Part shown: piece by piece, positions 50,280 to 58,991 of the stretch
How positions within the stretch are numbered: position 1 is the first letter of the stretch
Layout of the letters: each line of letters begins with the position of its first letter
Assembly (NCBI GenBank): GCA_048204295.1
Contig: DBFBLF010000014.1
Location: 1 to 64,000 of the forward strand
From: Metaruminococcus_A sp900762715
GTDB lineage: Bacteria > Bacillota > Clostridia > Oscillospirales > Ruminococcaceae
Reading direction: 5' to 3'
DNA length: 64,000 nt
Notes under the pieces: model-generated
Databases searched by the model: none
What the model saw: only the letters and a program-made list of their open reading frames with translations
Told to the model about the DNA's origin: nothing
Position numbers and translations under genes: made by a program

Positions 50280-52163
50280 TCAGTCAATGATGATTTCAGG
50301 GGAAAGGCCGCTCCGCTCTCCGGAGTAGTTCTCCGCCTCAACAGCATATGTATAGCGTACGCCCGGCCTTGCCGTCATATCGGTAAACGCCGCGGTATTG
50401 TTTGTTTCGCTGTCCGAAACAAGGGTATACTCTCCGCCGTCTTCTTTCCTCCAGATCCGGTAATTTTTGAAGTCAAATTCCCGGTTCGGTGCCCATTGCA
50501 GGAAAACCTGGCAGTTGCCGGCGTGACCTTTTTCCCGGACGCCCCACAGGCCGTCCGGAGTTTTTGGGACCGCCTTGCTGACCGGGGTCAGCAGGAAGAG
50601 GGAGACCGCGTGCATCGGCAGTTCCACCGCAAAAGAGGCCGATTCATCAAGGGCCGCATCTTTAATCGACTCAAACAGCTCCAACCCTTCATGCGCCCGG
50701 ATTTCCTTGACCTGGTTGGCAATCATCTTTTCCGGTTTTCCAAATTTCTGCCAGATATGGTAGGAGGAACTGTGAGTTTTATCAATCCTGTAATGAGACA
50801 GCCGGTAATTTCCCGGTTTCAGTCCTTCCAGCTTGAGGGAAATGCGGCGGGGGTTTACGTCGTCCTCCATTCCGTCTTCAAAATTCCAGAGCATGACAGC
50901 GTAACCGCCATTGGAAGAGGTGGGAAGAATGCCGTATTTATCCCCGAAGCCCTCTTCTGTGCAAACAGCCTTATAGCGGGTATCCCCCAGGCGGTTCATT
51001 AAAACATAAGCGTTGAAGAGCGGCTTTTTAAGCAGGTCGTCGGTACCGTATTGGGTGAGCGGCGTCACCTGGGAACGGTTGCCTGAGAAAAGATAGCGCT
51101 CCCACTGGGTGTGACAGTTGTCGCTGTCCACAATACTGAGGTTGACCTTCCATTCATCCATGACAAGATCGCAGTATTTCGTCATCATTTTACAGGTGAT
51201 CCCCGGCGCGTAATGGGTATTGCGGAAGTTAAGCCAGCTTTTCATCCAAAGGCCCAGGTTCCCGTCCCATACGATATCGGACTCATCGTTGATAAACTCC
51301 ACGTCTTTAAATTCCGGGTAATTTTTGACCGGGTCGCTGTAGCGTTTCACCCAGTCGAACATAACGTCAGTGTTGGGATTGGTGTCCTTTGGATACCCCG
51401 CCTTACAATGAACCGAAATAAAGTCGATTCGAGTGCCAAACCGCCCCGTCTTGTAGTTAAGCCCGTGGGCGCAGTGTTCCAGGAATTCCAAATAAATCTT
51501 CTCCGCCCCTTCCCATTGCTTGACAGCGGGGCCGCCGACCTTTATTTTACTGTCTACGCTGTGGATGGCGTCTTCAAAGTAATCGTAAAAAGCCATCAGG
51601 GTGGAGGAATCTTTCAGCCATTTTTCATGGTTATCCGGCTCATTCCAGATTTCAAAGTACCATTTTTGAACCTCTTCGCGCCCGTAACGTTCAATACAGT
51701 GGGTGACAAAGGCTTTCAGAATGTCGGACCAGAGGTTGAAATCTTTGGGAATATAGTAGTCCTCGCTCTGTGCGCAGGAGGGGATAAAGTGGGTTTCAAC
51801 AATCGGCCGGCCGCCGCTCTCCAGGATGATGTCGTAAATCTGGTCAACATATTTCCAATCACAGCAAAGCTTACCATCCTTCACCGAAAAAACCTTGTCA
51901 ACCCAGCGTCCCGCATTCGGGTCGGGGTTTCCGTAGTCCTGTCCCTCGGTAAGGAGATAAAGGTCGCCGTCCCCGTGCGCTGTCAGAATACTGTGCAGCC
52001 GCATATAGTAAAAGTCGCGGCCGATGGAGGCGAGGTAGCGGTAAAGCCTTTTCGTCGGCTTCGTGTAGGTATAATCGCAGTGTGCGTAGCCGAATGCGTT
52101 GAAGAAATGGGGAAACGGAATTGGATTTTTTGAAAAATCCACGTTCATTGATATGTTCAGCAT
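50280..52163 (-). CDS. GH39 / alpha-L-iduronidase-like glycoside hydrolase
   Basis: A 627-aa glycoside hydrolase of clan A type without a signal peptide. The acid/base Glu is in YFEIWNEPDNHEKW (about 180-190), and the nucleophile candidate in EFINDESDIVWDG, which resembles the YNDEADP of human alpha-L-iduronidase more than the xylosidase form. A C-terminal fibronectin III-like domain (about 540-627, with YRIWRKEDGGEYTLV and GVRYTYAVEAEN) completes it. AAGGAG precedes ATG 52163 by 10 bp. The lack of a signal means it acts on imported oligosaccharides. Substrate is not certain: a uronic acid or xylose glycoside. Confidence 0.8.
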   Translation of the reverse strand: MLNISMNVDFSKNPIPFPHFFNAFGYAHCDYTYTKPTKRLYRYLASIGRDFYYMRLHSILTAHGDGDLYLLTEGQDYGNPDPNAGRWVDKVFSVKDGKLCCDWKYVDQIYDIILESGGRPIVETHFIPSCAQSEDYYIPKDFNLWSDILKAFVTHCIERYGREEVQKWYFEIWNEPDNHEKWLKDSSTLMAFYDYFEDAIHSVDSKIKVGGPAVKQWEGAEKIYLEFLEHCAHGLNYKTGRFGTRIDFISVHCKAGYPKDTNPNTDVMFDWVKRYSDPVKNYPEFKDVEFINDESDIVWDGNLGLWMKSWLNFRNTHYAPGITCKMMTKYCDLVMDEWKVNLSIVDSDNCHTQWERYLFSGNRSQVTPLTQYGTDDLLKKPLFNAYVLMNRLGDTRYKAVCTEEGFGDKYGILPTSSNGGYAVMLWNFEDGMEDDVNPRRISLKLEGLKPGNYRLSHYRIDKTHSSSYHIWQKFGKPEKMIANQVKEIRAHEGLELFESIKDAALDESASFAVELPMHAVSLFLLTPVSKAVPKTPDGLWGVREKGHAGNCQVFLQWAPNREFDFKNYRIWRKEDGGEYTLVSDSETNNTAAFTDMTARPGVRYTYAVEAENYSGERSGLSPEIIID

Positions 52164-52185
52164 CAGTCATCAGCTCCTTATTCGT

Positions 52186-52214
52186 ATCATAACGCAAACT
52201 TTTGCAAAGTTCAA
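52186..52214 (-). promoter_or_regulatory. Promoter of the GH39-dehydrogenase operon
   Basis: On the minus strand TTGAAC (52209-52214) and TATGAT (52186-52191) are exactly 17 bp apart, 23 bp before the start codon region. Confidence 0.8.
52197..52211. promoter_or_regulatory. Palindromic operator in the GH39 promoter
   Basis: AACTTT-TGC-AAAGTT is a perfect 15-bp palindrome in the spacer and -35 of the promoter. A further inverted pair, AAACTTTT and AAAAGTTT (52196-52203 and 52219-52226), surrounds it. Likely a repressor site for sugar-dependent control. The rest of the 301-bp gap 52164-52464 holds the promoter of the acetyltransferase and no gene. Confidence 0.6.
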
Positions 52215-52374
52215 TTATAAAAGTTTGGCTTGAGATAGAAAATAAGACAGTGCTTTTGTGCTGCTTTTACAGATAATGGAAATTTGCTTTTTAACTTTTA
52301 TAAAAGCACCCCTTACTTCCGGCCGGGCGATGCCGAACCGGGAAAAGGTCGGGAATGCAAAGAGGCTATATTTC

Positions 52375-52403
52375 TTGACATGTTAAATCAAAACGGATAA
52401 AAT
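52375..52403 (+). promoter_or_regulatory. Promoter of the acetyltransferase gene
   Basis: TTGACA (52375-52380), 17-bp spacer and TAAAAT (52398-52403), about 60 bp before the start codon. Confidence 0.8.
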
Positions 52404-52464
52404 GAAGCCAGCTTCAAAACGGCGTTTTAACAAGGTGAAACCGTAATGAAAAAAGAGGATTAAG

Positions 52465-52983
52465 ATGAAAACAGTAATAAGAAGAGAAACCCCGGAAGAT
52501 TATAAGGAAATCCACAACGTTGTAAAGACGGCGTTTGCCTCAGCGGAGCACAGCGATGGCGACGAACAGGAACTTGTGGAGCGGCTGCGGGCCAGTTCCG
52601 CGTATCTGCCGGAGCTTGCCTTGGTAGCGGAGGAAGACGGTGAAATCGTTGGCTATCTGCTGATGACCGAGATCACGGTCGGTGAAACAGCCGCGGTCAC
52701 AGTTGGGCCGCTGGCGGTGCTGCCCTGCGCTCAGGGAAGAGGGATTGGCGGCGCGCTGATCCGTGCCGGGCATGAGATCGCAAAAAAAATGGGGTATGGG
52801 TTCAGCGTATTGTTGGGCCATGCCGGCTATTATCCGCGCTTTGGATACCGGCCTGCAAGTTCGTTCGGCATCCGCACCAAGCTGAATGTTCCCGATGAAA
52901 ACTACATGGCCTGCCCTTTGCGGGAAGGCGCTTCCCGTTTGGAGGGCGTTGTGCGCTATCCCAAAGAATGGGGGATTGAATAG
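52465..52983 (+). CDS. GNAT family N-acetyltransferase
   Basis: A 172-aa acetyltransferase. The acetyl-CoA site is VGPLAVLPCAQGRGIGGAL (Q/RxxGxG/A loop), followed by helix RAGHEIAKKMGY and the LLGHAGYYPRFGYRPA block that marks the YhbS-like subgroup. Substrate unknown. AAAAGAGGA precedes ATG 52465. It is a single gene with its own promoter and terminator. Confidence 0.9.
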   Translation: MKTVIRRETPEDYKEIHNVVKTAFASAEHSDGDEQELVERLRASSAYLPELALVAEEDGEIVGYLLMTEITVGETAAVTVGPLAVLPCAQGRGIGGALIRAGHEIAKKMGYGFSVLLGHAGYYPRFGYRPASSFGIRTKLNVPDENYMACPLREGASRLEGVVRYPKEWGIE

Positions 52984-52985
52984 CT

Positions 52986-53021
52986 AAAAAGGCCGGGCAG
53001 GAAATCCTGCCCGGCCTTTTT
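52986..53021. terminator. Bidirectional terminator
   Basis: A perfect 16-bp stem (52986-53001 with 53006-53021) around AAAT, with A and T ends, between the convergent acetyltransferase and aldo/keto reductase genes. Confidence 0.93.
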
Positions 53022-53050
53022 GAGTGAAGCCTTAGAGGCTTGCTTTTATA

Positions 53051-54043
53051 TCAGTACATCCGGCCGCCGTTCCGGTTTTCCCAGAGGTCTGCGTTGTCTC
53101 CCATTGCGGCTTTTAGCCCTTCCGAAAGGTCGGTGATCTGTCGGATCACGTCATCTGGAACGTCGGTATTAAAAGCGTTTAGGTTCTGTTCAAGCTGCCC
53201 GACATTCCGCGCGCCCATCAAGATACTTCCCACTCCATCTGCATTTTTCAAAAAGGCGAGGGCCAGGGTTGCCATCGGATAGCCTGTTTCGGTGCAAAGA
53301 TCCGCGAAAACGTCCAGAAACGCGAATATTTCTTTTTCAAATCCAACGTCGTTGTGGCGGCCCTGCTGCCATTTCCCGCTGTAGAAGCGTGTTTCGCGCC
53401 GGCCCATCGGCACATCGTCAATTGAGCGGAATTTTCCGGTCAGAAGGCCCTGTGCCAGCGGGGAGTAAGCCCAGACAGCAATACCGTTTTCCTTGCTTTT
53501 CTGGACAATTCCTTTTTCAACCAACCGCCAGATCAGGGAGTAGGGAAGCTGGTTTGTCACGGCGCCGTAATCCTTGATTTCCTCCAGCCCCTTTTGGGCG
53601 TAATTGCAGACACCTACTGAACGGACTTTTCCGTCCTGCTTCAGCTTTTCAAATGCCCTAAAGGTTTCCTCCTGCGGAATCTCCGGGTTGGGCCAGTGAA
53701 TCTGGTAAAGGTCAATATAATCGGTATCCAGCCGCTTCAGGCTCGCTTCACAGTGAGCGATAACGTCGTCATAATGCAGGCAGTCGCTGTAGACCTTGGT
53801 GGCGACAATCGCCTTGTCACGGCGGTCTTTGACCGCTTTGCCCAGGACTTCTTCACTTTTGCCGTCCCCGTATTTTTCAGCGGTATCCAGAAGAGTGATG
53901 CCGGCGTCCAGTGCGGCATGGATGGTGTCTATTGAATCTTTTTCCTCATTGGCCCCCCAGATTTTGGCCCCTGAAAAGGCCCAGGTACCAAGAGAAAGCT
54001 TGGGAATTTCAAAATCGGCGTTTTGCAGTTTTATGTATTCCAT
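53051..54043 (-). CDS. Aldo/keto reductase
   Basis: NADPH-dependent carbonyl reductase of 330 aa with a TIM-barrel fold. The catalytic tetrad is visible: Asp and Tyr in LLDTAEKYGDG, Lys in IVATKVYSD, His in YQIHWPNP. The cofactor region near the C terminus (LMGARNVGQLEQNL) is typical. The physiological substrate is unknown. Single gene on the minus strand. Confidence 0.92.
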   Translation of the reverse strand: MEYIKLQNADFEIPKLSLGTWAFSGAKIWGANEEKDSIDTIHAALDAGITLLDTAEKYGDGKSEEVLGKAVKDRRDKAIVATKVYSDCLHYDDVIAHCEASLKRLDTDYIDLYQIHWPNPEIPQEETFRAFEKLKQDGKVRSVGVCNYAQKGLEEIKDYGAVTNQLPYSLIWRLVEKGIVQKSKENGIAVWAYSPLAQGLLTGKFRSIDDVPMGRRETRFYSGKWQQGRHNDVGFEKEIFAFLDVFADLCTETGYPMATLALAFLKNADGVGSILMGARNVGQLEQNLNAFNTDVPDDVIRQITDLSEGLKAAMGDNADLWENRNGGRMY

Positions 54044-54090
54044 TGTAACTCTCCAGTCTTAAACTTTTATCTGCGTTCTGAACTAAAGGT

Positions 54091-54130
54091 TAAAAAAGGC
54101 GGCCAGCGTCATGCCGCGCCGCCTTTTTTA
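54091..54130. terminator. Terminator between hppA and the aldo/keto reductase
   Basis: TAAAAAAGGCGGC (54091-54103) pairs with GCCGCCTTTTTTA (54118-54130) around a 14-nt loop. On the minus strand it lies about 140 bp after the hppA stop and before the reductase gene. The rest of 54044-54267 holds nothing recognisable. Confidence 0.88.
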
Positions 54131-54267
54131 GCTTCAAGCAATAGGGGTTCATGTTTTTCGTTCACAGCCTTCTGCTAAAAAGGACGGCGGACGAAATTTG
54201 AGATAGGAAATACACGCATTTTCACTTTATTCGCCAGCACTGCGCCTACGCAAGCGGCGTGAAGCGC

Positions 54268-56358
54268 TTACTTAATCAGTGAGAACGAAATAACAAGGCT
54301 TGCGAATACGATAGAAACCATCGAGAGCAGCTTGATCAGGATGTTGATAGACGGGCCGGAGGTGTCTTTGAACGGGTCACCGACCGTATCACCGACGACG
54401 GCGGCCTTGTGCGCGTCGCTGCCTTTGCCGCCATGCGCGCCGCCTTCAATATACTTTTTGGCATTATCCCAGGCGCCGCCCGAGTTCGCCATCATGACTG
54501 CCAGAATAAATCCACAGACGGTGGCGCCTGCCAGCATGCCCGCAACACCGTTGACGCCGAGGATCAGCCCAACAACAATTGGGGCTACAACGGCCAGAAT
54601 CGCCGGCAGAATCATTTCTTTCTGGGCGGATTTGGTGCAGATATCAACGCAGCTTGCATAATCCGGTTCCGCGTTTCCATCCATCAACCCGGTGATTTCA
54701 CGGAACTGCCGCCTAACTTCCACCACAATGCTCTGCGCAGCTCTTCCAACCGCGTCCATGGTGAGGGAGGCAAAAAGGAAAGGAAGCATACCGCCGACAA
54801 AAAGTCCCACCAAGACGGACGGGTTGGTAATGCTTAAATCAAAGTTGAAGTCGGGGGCAAGAATTTTAACCTCCGCAATATAGGAGGCGATCAGGGCCAG
54901 AGCCGTCAGGGCCGCGGAGCCGATTGCGAAGCCTTTGCCGGTCGCAGCCGTGGTATTTCCAAGAGAATCGAGTGCGTCAGTCCGTTCCCTGACTTCCTCG
55001 CCAAGGTGGGCCATTTCTGCAATACCGCCCGCGTTATCGGCAACAGGGCCGTATGCGTCGGTCGCCAGCGTGATGCCGAGGGTGGAGAGCATGCCGACCG
55101 CCGAAAGGCCGATTCCGTAAAGGCCCATGTTAAAGTCGGCCGCGCCGCCGGAGATATAGTAGCTGACAAGGACTGAAACGCCTACAATAATAACAGGAAG
55201 CGCCGTGGAAAGCATACCAAGGGAAATCCCTCCGATAATAATGGTCGCCGGACCGGTTAAAGAGGTTTTTGCAAGTTTCCTGGTGGGCTTATAGGAATCG
55301 GAGGTGAAATATTCGGTGAAGAAGCCGATTAGGATTCCGGCGAGTAAGCCGGATATGACGGCGCCGTAAAGGCCGATTCTATCGGAGCCCAGGAAAAAGT
55401 AAATAATCGGGAACGCGGCCCCCGCCACCAGGATAGCGCTGATCCAGGTACCGCGCCGAAGGGCGGTAAGAAGGTTTTTCTGGGAGGCGCCTTCTTTGGT
55501 ACGTACGAAGAAGGTGCCGATGATGGAAGCCAGAATCCCGATTGCGGCCATGACCATTGGAATGGTAACGCCGCTGAAGCCAAGCCCGGCCGCAACGGCA
55601 AGCGCGCCGGTGGAAATAATGGAACCGACATAGGACTCATACAGGTCGGCGCCCATACCGGCAACGTCGCCTACGTTATCTCCTACGTTGTCGGCGATTA
55701 CCGCAGGGTTGCGCGGATCGTCTTCCGGGATACCGGCCTCGACCTTTCCAACAAGGTCTGCGCCAACGTCAGCCGCTTTGGTGAAGATACCGCCGCCGAC
55801 ACGTGCGAAGAGCGCCATGGAAGAAGCGCCCATACCGAAGGTGAGCATGGCGGAGGTAATCGACTGAATCTGTTCTGCCTCCGGCAAGCCGGAAAAAACA
55901 GCTTTCAGCAGGAAATACCAAATTGAAATGTCGAGCAGGCCAAGGCCGACAACGACAAACCCCATGACAGCGCCGGAAGAAAAGGAGATGCGCAGGCCGG
56001 AGTTGAGGCTGTTCTGCGCGGCGTGCGCCGTGCGCGCGTTCGCAGCGGTGGCGATCTTCATCCCGATAAAACCGGAGAGGCCGGAGAAGAAGCCGCCGGT
56101 CAGAAAGGCAAACGGTACGAAGATGGTCAGGTAGCCGAGAAGCGCCAGTACCAACAGGATAATAAACATTACGGCAAAAAAGATAATAACGCCGGTGTAC
56201 TGCCGTTTCAGGTAGGCGTTTGCGCCTTTGCGGACCGCAAGTGAAATTTTTTTCATCAGGTCGTTGCCTTCAGGGGCACGTTTTACCTTCAAGGCGAGGT
56301 ACAGTGCAAAAAGCAGCGCAACCACCGACCCGATAGGTGCCAGGATTGTATAGTCCAT
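54268..56358 (-). CDS. hppA: K+-dependent membrane pyrophosphatase (H+/Na+-pumping)
   Basis: Hydrolyses pyrophosphate and pumps Na+ or H+ across the membrane. The 696-aa protein has about 16 membrane helices and the substrate motif GGGIFTKAADVGADLVGKVE followed by EDDPRNPAVIADNVGDNVGD. The sequence LGNTTAATGKGFAIGS has Ala where K+-independent enzymes have Lys, which marks the K+-dependent class; these are often Na+ pumps. AAGGAGGAAA precedes ATG 56358. A single gene with a strong promoter, as expected for an energy-saving anaerobe. Confidence 0.96.
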   Translation of the reverse strand: MDYTILAPIGSVVALLFALYLALKVKRAPEGNDLMKKISLAVRKGANAYLKRQYTGVIIFFAVMFIILLVLALLGYLTIFVPFAFLTGGFFSGLSGFIGMKIATAANARTAHAAQNSLNSGLRISFSSGAVMGFVVVGLGLLDISIWYFLLKAVFSGLPEAEQIQSITSAMLTFGMGASSMALFARVGGGIFTKAADVGADLVGKVEAGIPEDDPRNPAVIADNVGDNVGDVAGMGADLYESYVGSIISTGALAVAAGLGFSGVTIPMVMAAIGILASIIGTFFVRTKEGASQKNLLTALRRGTWISAILVAGAAFPIIYFFLGSDRIGLYGAVISGLLAGILIGFFTEYFTSDSYKPTRKLAKTSLTGPATIIIGGISLGMLSTALPVIIVGVSVLVSYYISGGAADFNMGLYGIGLSAVGMLSTLGITLATDAYGPVADNAGGIAEMAHLGEEVRERTDALDSLGNTTAATGKGFAIGSAALTALALIASYIAEVKILAPDFNFDLSITNPSVLVGLFVGGMLPFLFASLTMDAVGRAAQSIVVEVRRQFREITGLMDGNAEPDYASCVDICTKSAQKEMILPAILAVVAPIVVGLILGVNGVAGMLAGATVCGFILAVMMANSGGAWDNAKKYIEGGAHGGKGSDAHKAAVVGDTVGDPFKDTSGPSINILIKLLSMVSIVFASLVISFSLIK

Positions 56359-56388
56359 AAGGGTTTCCTCCTTGATTATTTTAGCTCA

Positions 56389-56417
56389 ATTATAACACTG
56401 TGAAATGGGGGTTGCAA
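56389..56417 (-). promoter_or_regulatory. Promoter of hppA
   Basis: On the minus strand TTGCAA (56412-56417), 17-bp spacer and a perfect TATAAT (56389-56394). Confidence 0.85.
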
Positions 56418-56490
56418 TCACTGATATTTATCTTTTTCAGAGATTGTAGGGTCATCCAGTTTTATCCGGTAAAAATCAAACAGATTGCAT

Positions 56491-56528
56491 AAAAAGCCGC
56501 CTGTCTTCAAAAAAACAGGCGGCTTTTT
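56491..56528 (-). terminator. Terminator of the hydrogenase-sensor operon
   Basis: A 14-bp stem (56491-56504 with 56515-56528). It lies directly after the stop of the PHP gene on the minus strand, with a T run in that direction. Confidence 0.88.
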
Positions 56529-56533
56529 TCTTC

Positions 56534-57223
56534 TTATTTCGACCTAAGCCTTTCTAAAACAGCGCGGGCGCTTTTTTCATAGAGATCAAGAAACCGGACC
56601 GGCTCCGCAATGTCCTCAAGGTAGTGCGCGTCGGAATCGGTAATCCTATGTCCGCCGAACTCCACCGAGGCTTCCGGATTTTTGACCTCAATGCAGGTAA
56701 ATCCGTATTCCGGCGGAATATATCCGAGATTTGCCAGAATGGAATAGGACGTTTTATCGACGTGGGCGGGAACGGCGAGGCCGCGGTGCCTTTTCACCGT
56801 TTCCAGCAATCCGTCAAGGCCAAGATCAAGGGCGTTGATAAGCAGCTTGTCGACTGTGCCGACCGGTTTGTCATTTTGATCCATAATGACCTGCTCTCCA
56901 AAAATATCTGGCCGGTTGATCACCGGCGGCAGGTGCCCGTAAAACTCCTCCGAGCAGGCCAGCGCATCCTCCAGCGTCTCAAACAGGCAGAGAACGTGAA
57001 CTTCCTCGGCGCTGTTTGCTTCAATTGCAGGGACGACCGTCAGCCCCGTTCCCTTTGCGGCCGCAAAAACGGCGGGGAGGTTCAGGGCGGAGTTGTGGTC
57101 GCTGACTGCGATGAGGTCTAGACCCAGGAGGGAGGCCATGTTTACAATGTTATTCGGCGTCATATCCATATCTCCGCAAGGGGAAAGGCAGGAGTGGATG
57201 TGAAGGTCGTAAGAATATTTCAT
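56534..57223 (-). CDS. PHP-domain phosphoesterase
   Basis: A 229-aa metal-dependent phosphoesterase of the PHP family. Metal ligands are in YDLHIHSCLSPCGD, LIAVSDHNSALNLP, AVPAHVDK and the C-terminal DSDAHYLED. Members include histidinol phosphatase and nucleotide or RNA phosphatases; the substrate is unknown here. It overlaps the preceding DRTGG gene by 4 bases and is last in the sensor operon, in the position often seen in Clostridia. Confidence 0.9.
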   Translation of the reverse strand: MKYSYDLHIHSCLSPCGDMDMTPNNIVNMASLLGLDLIAVSDHNSALNLPAVFAAAKGTGLTVVPAIEANSAEEVHVLCLFETLEDALACSEEFYGHLPPVINRPDIFGEQVIMDQNDKPVGTVDKLLINALDLGLDGLLETVKRHRGLAVPAHVDKTSYSILANLGYIPPEYGFTCIEVKNPEASVEFGGHRITDSDAHYLEDIAEPVRFLDLYEKSARAVLERLRSK

Positions 57224-57555
57224 GGCTGAAGCAGGTTGTGGATGGCGAAGCCGAGTTCAAAAGTGGGAAGGCTGCTTTGAAGCAGGCAGACGCCCTGCTC
57301 TTCCGCTTTTTTAACCATATCCTCGTCAGCGGCGTACCCCTCTGAAATGATGACGCAGCTCACGTCGGACAAAACCGCGACTGCAATGGTGTTGATGTTG
57401 CACATCACCGTAATCCATGCGGCACCGGATTTTGCCTTCCCCATGACGATGCTCAGCAGGTCGCAGCAGAAAACGCCGTCTACCGTACGTTCGTCTCCAT
57501 CCCCTCTGCTGATAATTTTTAAATCTAAAGCTTCCGCAAGCTGAAGTGGTGTCAT
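57220..57555 (-). CDS. DRTGG-domain protein (first copy)
   Basis: A 111-aa protein consisting of a DRTGG-type domain, the small ligand-binding module found beside CBS and phosphotransacetylase domains. CVIISEGYAADEDMVKKAEE and the C-terminal FELGFAIHNLL fit the fold. ATG 57555 is the start, with GAAAGGG before it; the upstream open frame has no site. It lies between the hydrogenase-like gene and the PHP gene and is related to the second DRTGG protein at 59422. Confidence 0.75.
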   Translation of the reverse strand: MTPLQLAEALDLKIISRGDGDERTVDGVFCCDLLSIVMGKAKSGAAWITVMCNINTIAVAVLSDVSCVIISEGYAADEDMVKKAEEQGVCLLQSSLPTFELGFAIHNLLQP

Positions 57556-57595
57556 ATTGGGCTTTCCCTTTCGTATATAATAATAATGTCCAAGC

Positions 57596-58915
57596 TTACC
57601 GGGACGTGTCTTCATCCTCCCCGGTTCTGAACGGCGGCGGGATGGAAGCTTCAATCCTGTGGATATCTCGGATCAGGCTCTCAATACTTTCTTTGTATTT
57701 GAAGATGCAGTCGTCCGGGCTGGCCGCGCCGCGGACAACGTCCTCGGCAAGGGCACGGCAGGACGGGGCACCGCAGGAACCGCAGTCAAGCCCCGGAAGA
57801 TCCGCCTCGATGGCCTCCAGTTCGTTCATCTTTTCAAGGGCCTTGTGCATATCGGTATCCAGGGTGAGGACCGGCGCGTATTCCAGGTTTGAATCCCAGA
57901 CAGCCTCTTTCGGAACGTGGTCGATGTGGTTCATGGAGACCGGCATATACTTGACAATGTGTTTGAGTTTTGCCTTGGCGATATATGGGTTTTCCACCGT
58001 GAGGACGCCGCCGACGCAGCCGCCGCTGCAGGCGTTGAGTTCAATAAATTCAAGGTTGTTTAGCCGCTCATCTTCCAGATCATCCAGCACCCGGATGACG
58101 TTTTCGATTCCGTCGGCAGCCAGGTAGCTGTCATTGAGGAGGCCAGCGGCCTCACCGGAACTCGTACCCCACGCAACCCCGATTTTGCCGCTCTGCACCA
58201 GAGAGTCCTGTTTAGAGTCCGGCAGGTGCATTAAGGGGAGAAGTTTTGGGTAGATGTCGTTAATTGAAACAACGGCGGACACTTCGCTTTTCTCGGTTCC
58301 AAGCGGCATTTTAGAGGCGGTCACCTTGGCGGCGCAGGGGGAGATAAAAATCGCCCCGATCCGTTCCATTGGTATGCCGGTCTTTTTGTGCGCTTCTTCC
58401 TTTGAAAGCCGGGCAGCGAGCTCCACCGGCGCGTTCAGGGGTAGGACGTGCTCAATCAGATTGGGAAAACGCACACGGATCAACCTTGTAACAGCCGGGC
58501 AGGCCGAACTGATGACCGGCCTCTTCAGGTTGCCTTCCCGCATCATTTTACGGGTAGCAGCCGATACGAGCTCGGCGGCTTTTGCAACCTCGTAGACTTC
58601 GTCAAAGCCGAAGTCAATCAGCGCGCGCAGGAGGATGTCGATGTCGTCCATATTGTTAAACTGCCCGTAGAGAGCGGGAGCGGGCAGGGCAATGGCGTAT
58701 TCGTACTGGCCTACCACGTCGAGCGGGTCGCAGGTCGCCTTTTTTGCATGGTGCGGGCAGACGCGGATGCATTCACCGCAGTCAATGCACCGCTCCGGGA
58801 TGATAAAAGCTTTCTTATTCCGCACCCGGATCGCTTCAGTAGGGCAGCGCTTAATGCAGTTGATGCAGCCCTTGCACTTTTCTTTATCTAATGTAACTGA
58901 ATGGAAAAATTCCAC
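57596..58915 (-). CDS. [FeFe] hydrogenase-like H-cluster protein, putative sensor
   Basis: A 439-aa protein with two N-terminal [4Fe-4S] motifs (CKGCINCIKRC and CIDCGECIRVC), then a hydrogenase H-cluster domain. The three H-cluster motifs are present but altered: ISSACPA (ligand Cys139; Ala138 replaces the proton-transfer Cys), ISPCAAK (Cys194) and LNACSGGCVGG (Cys296, Cys300). A C-terminal four-Cys cluster (CGSCGAPSC with a later Cys403) follows. No PAS domain or signal peptide is seen. This pattern matches the putative sensory group D-type hydrogenases rather than catalytic ones. It lies with an anti-sigma-like ATPase and DRTGG proteins, divergent from the hnd operon. Confidence 0.85.
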   Translation of the reverse strand: MEFFHSVTLDKEKCKGCINCIKRCPTEAIRVRNKKAFIIPERCIDCGECIRVCPHHAKKATCDPLDVVGQYEYAIALPAPALYGQFNNMDDIDILLRALIDFGFDEVYEVAKAAELVSAATRKMMREGNLKRPVISSACPAVTRLIRVRFPNLIEHVLPLNAPVELAARLSKEEAHKKTGIPMERIGAIFISPCAAKVTASKMPLGTEKSEVSAVVSINDIYPKLLPLMHLPDSKQDSLVQSGKIGVAWGTSSGEAAGLLNDSYLAADGIENVIRVLDDLEDERLNNLEFIELNACSGGCVGGVLTVENPYIAKAKLKHIVKYMPVSMNHIDHVPKEAVWDSNLEYAPVLTLDTDMHKALEKMNELEAIEADLPGLDCGSCGAPSCRALAEDVVRGAASPDDCIFKYKESIESLIRDIHRIEASIPPPFRTGEDEDTSR

Positions 58916-58991
58916 TGGAATAACACCCCTCTCGTTGAATGGTGGTGATGGAAATCAAGGTGTTTGTTGGCCGCTGGCTGAAATTGAAACC

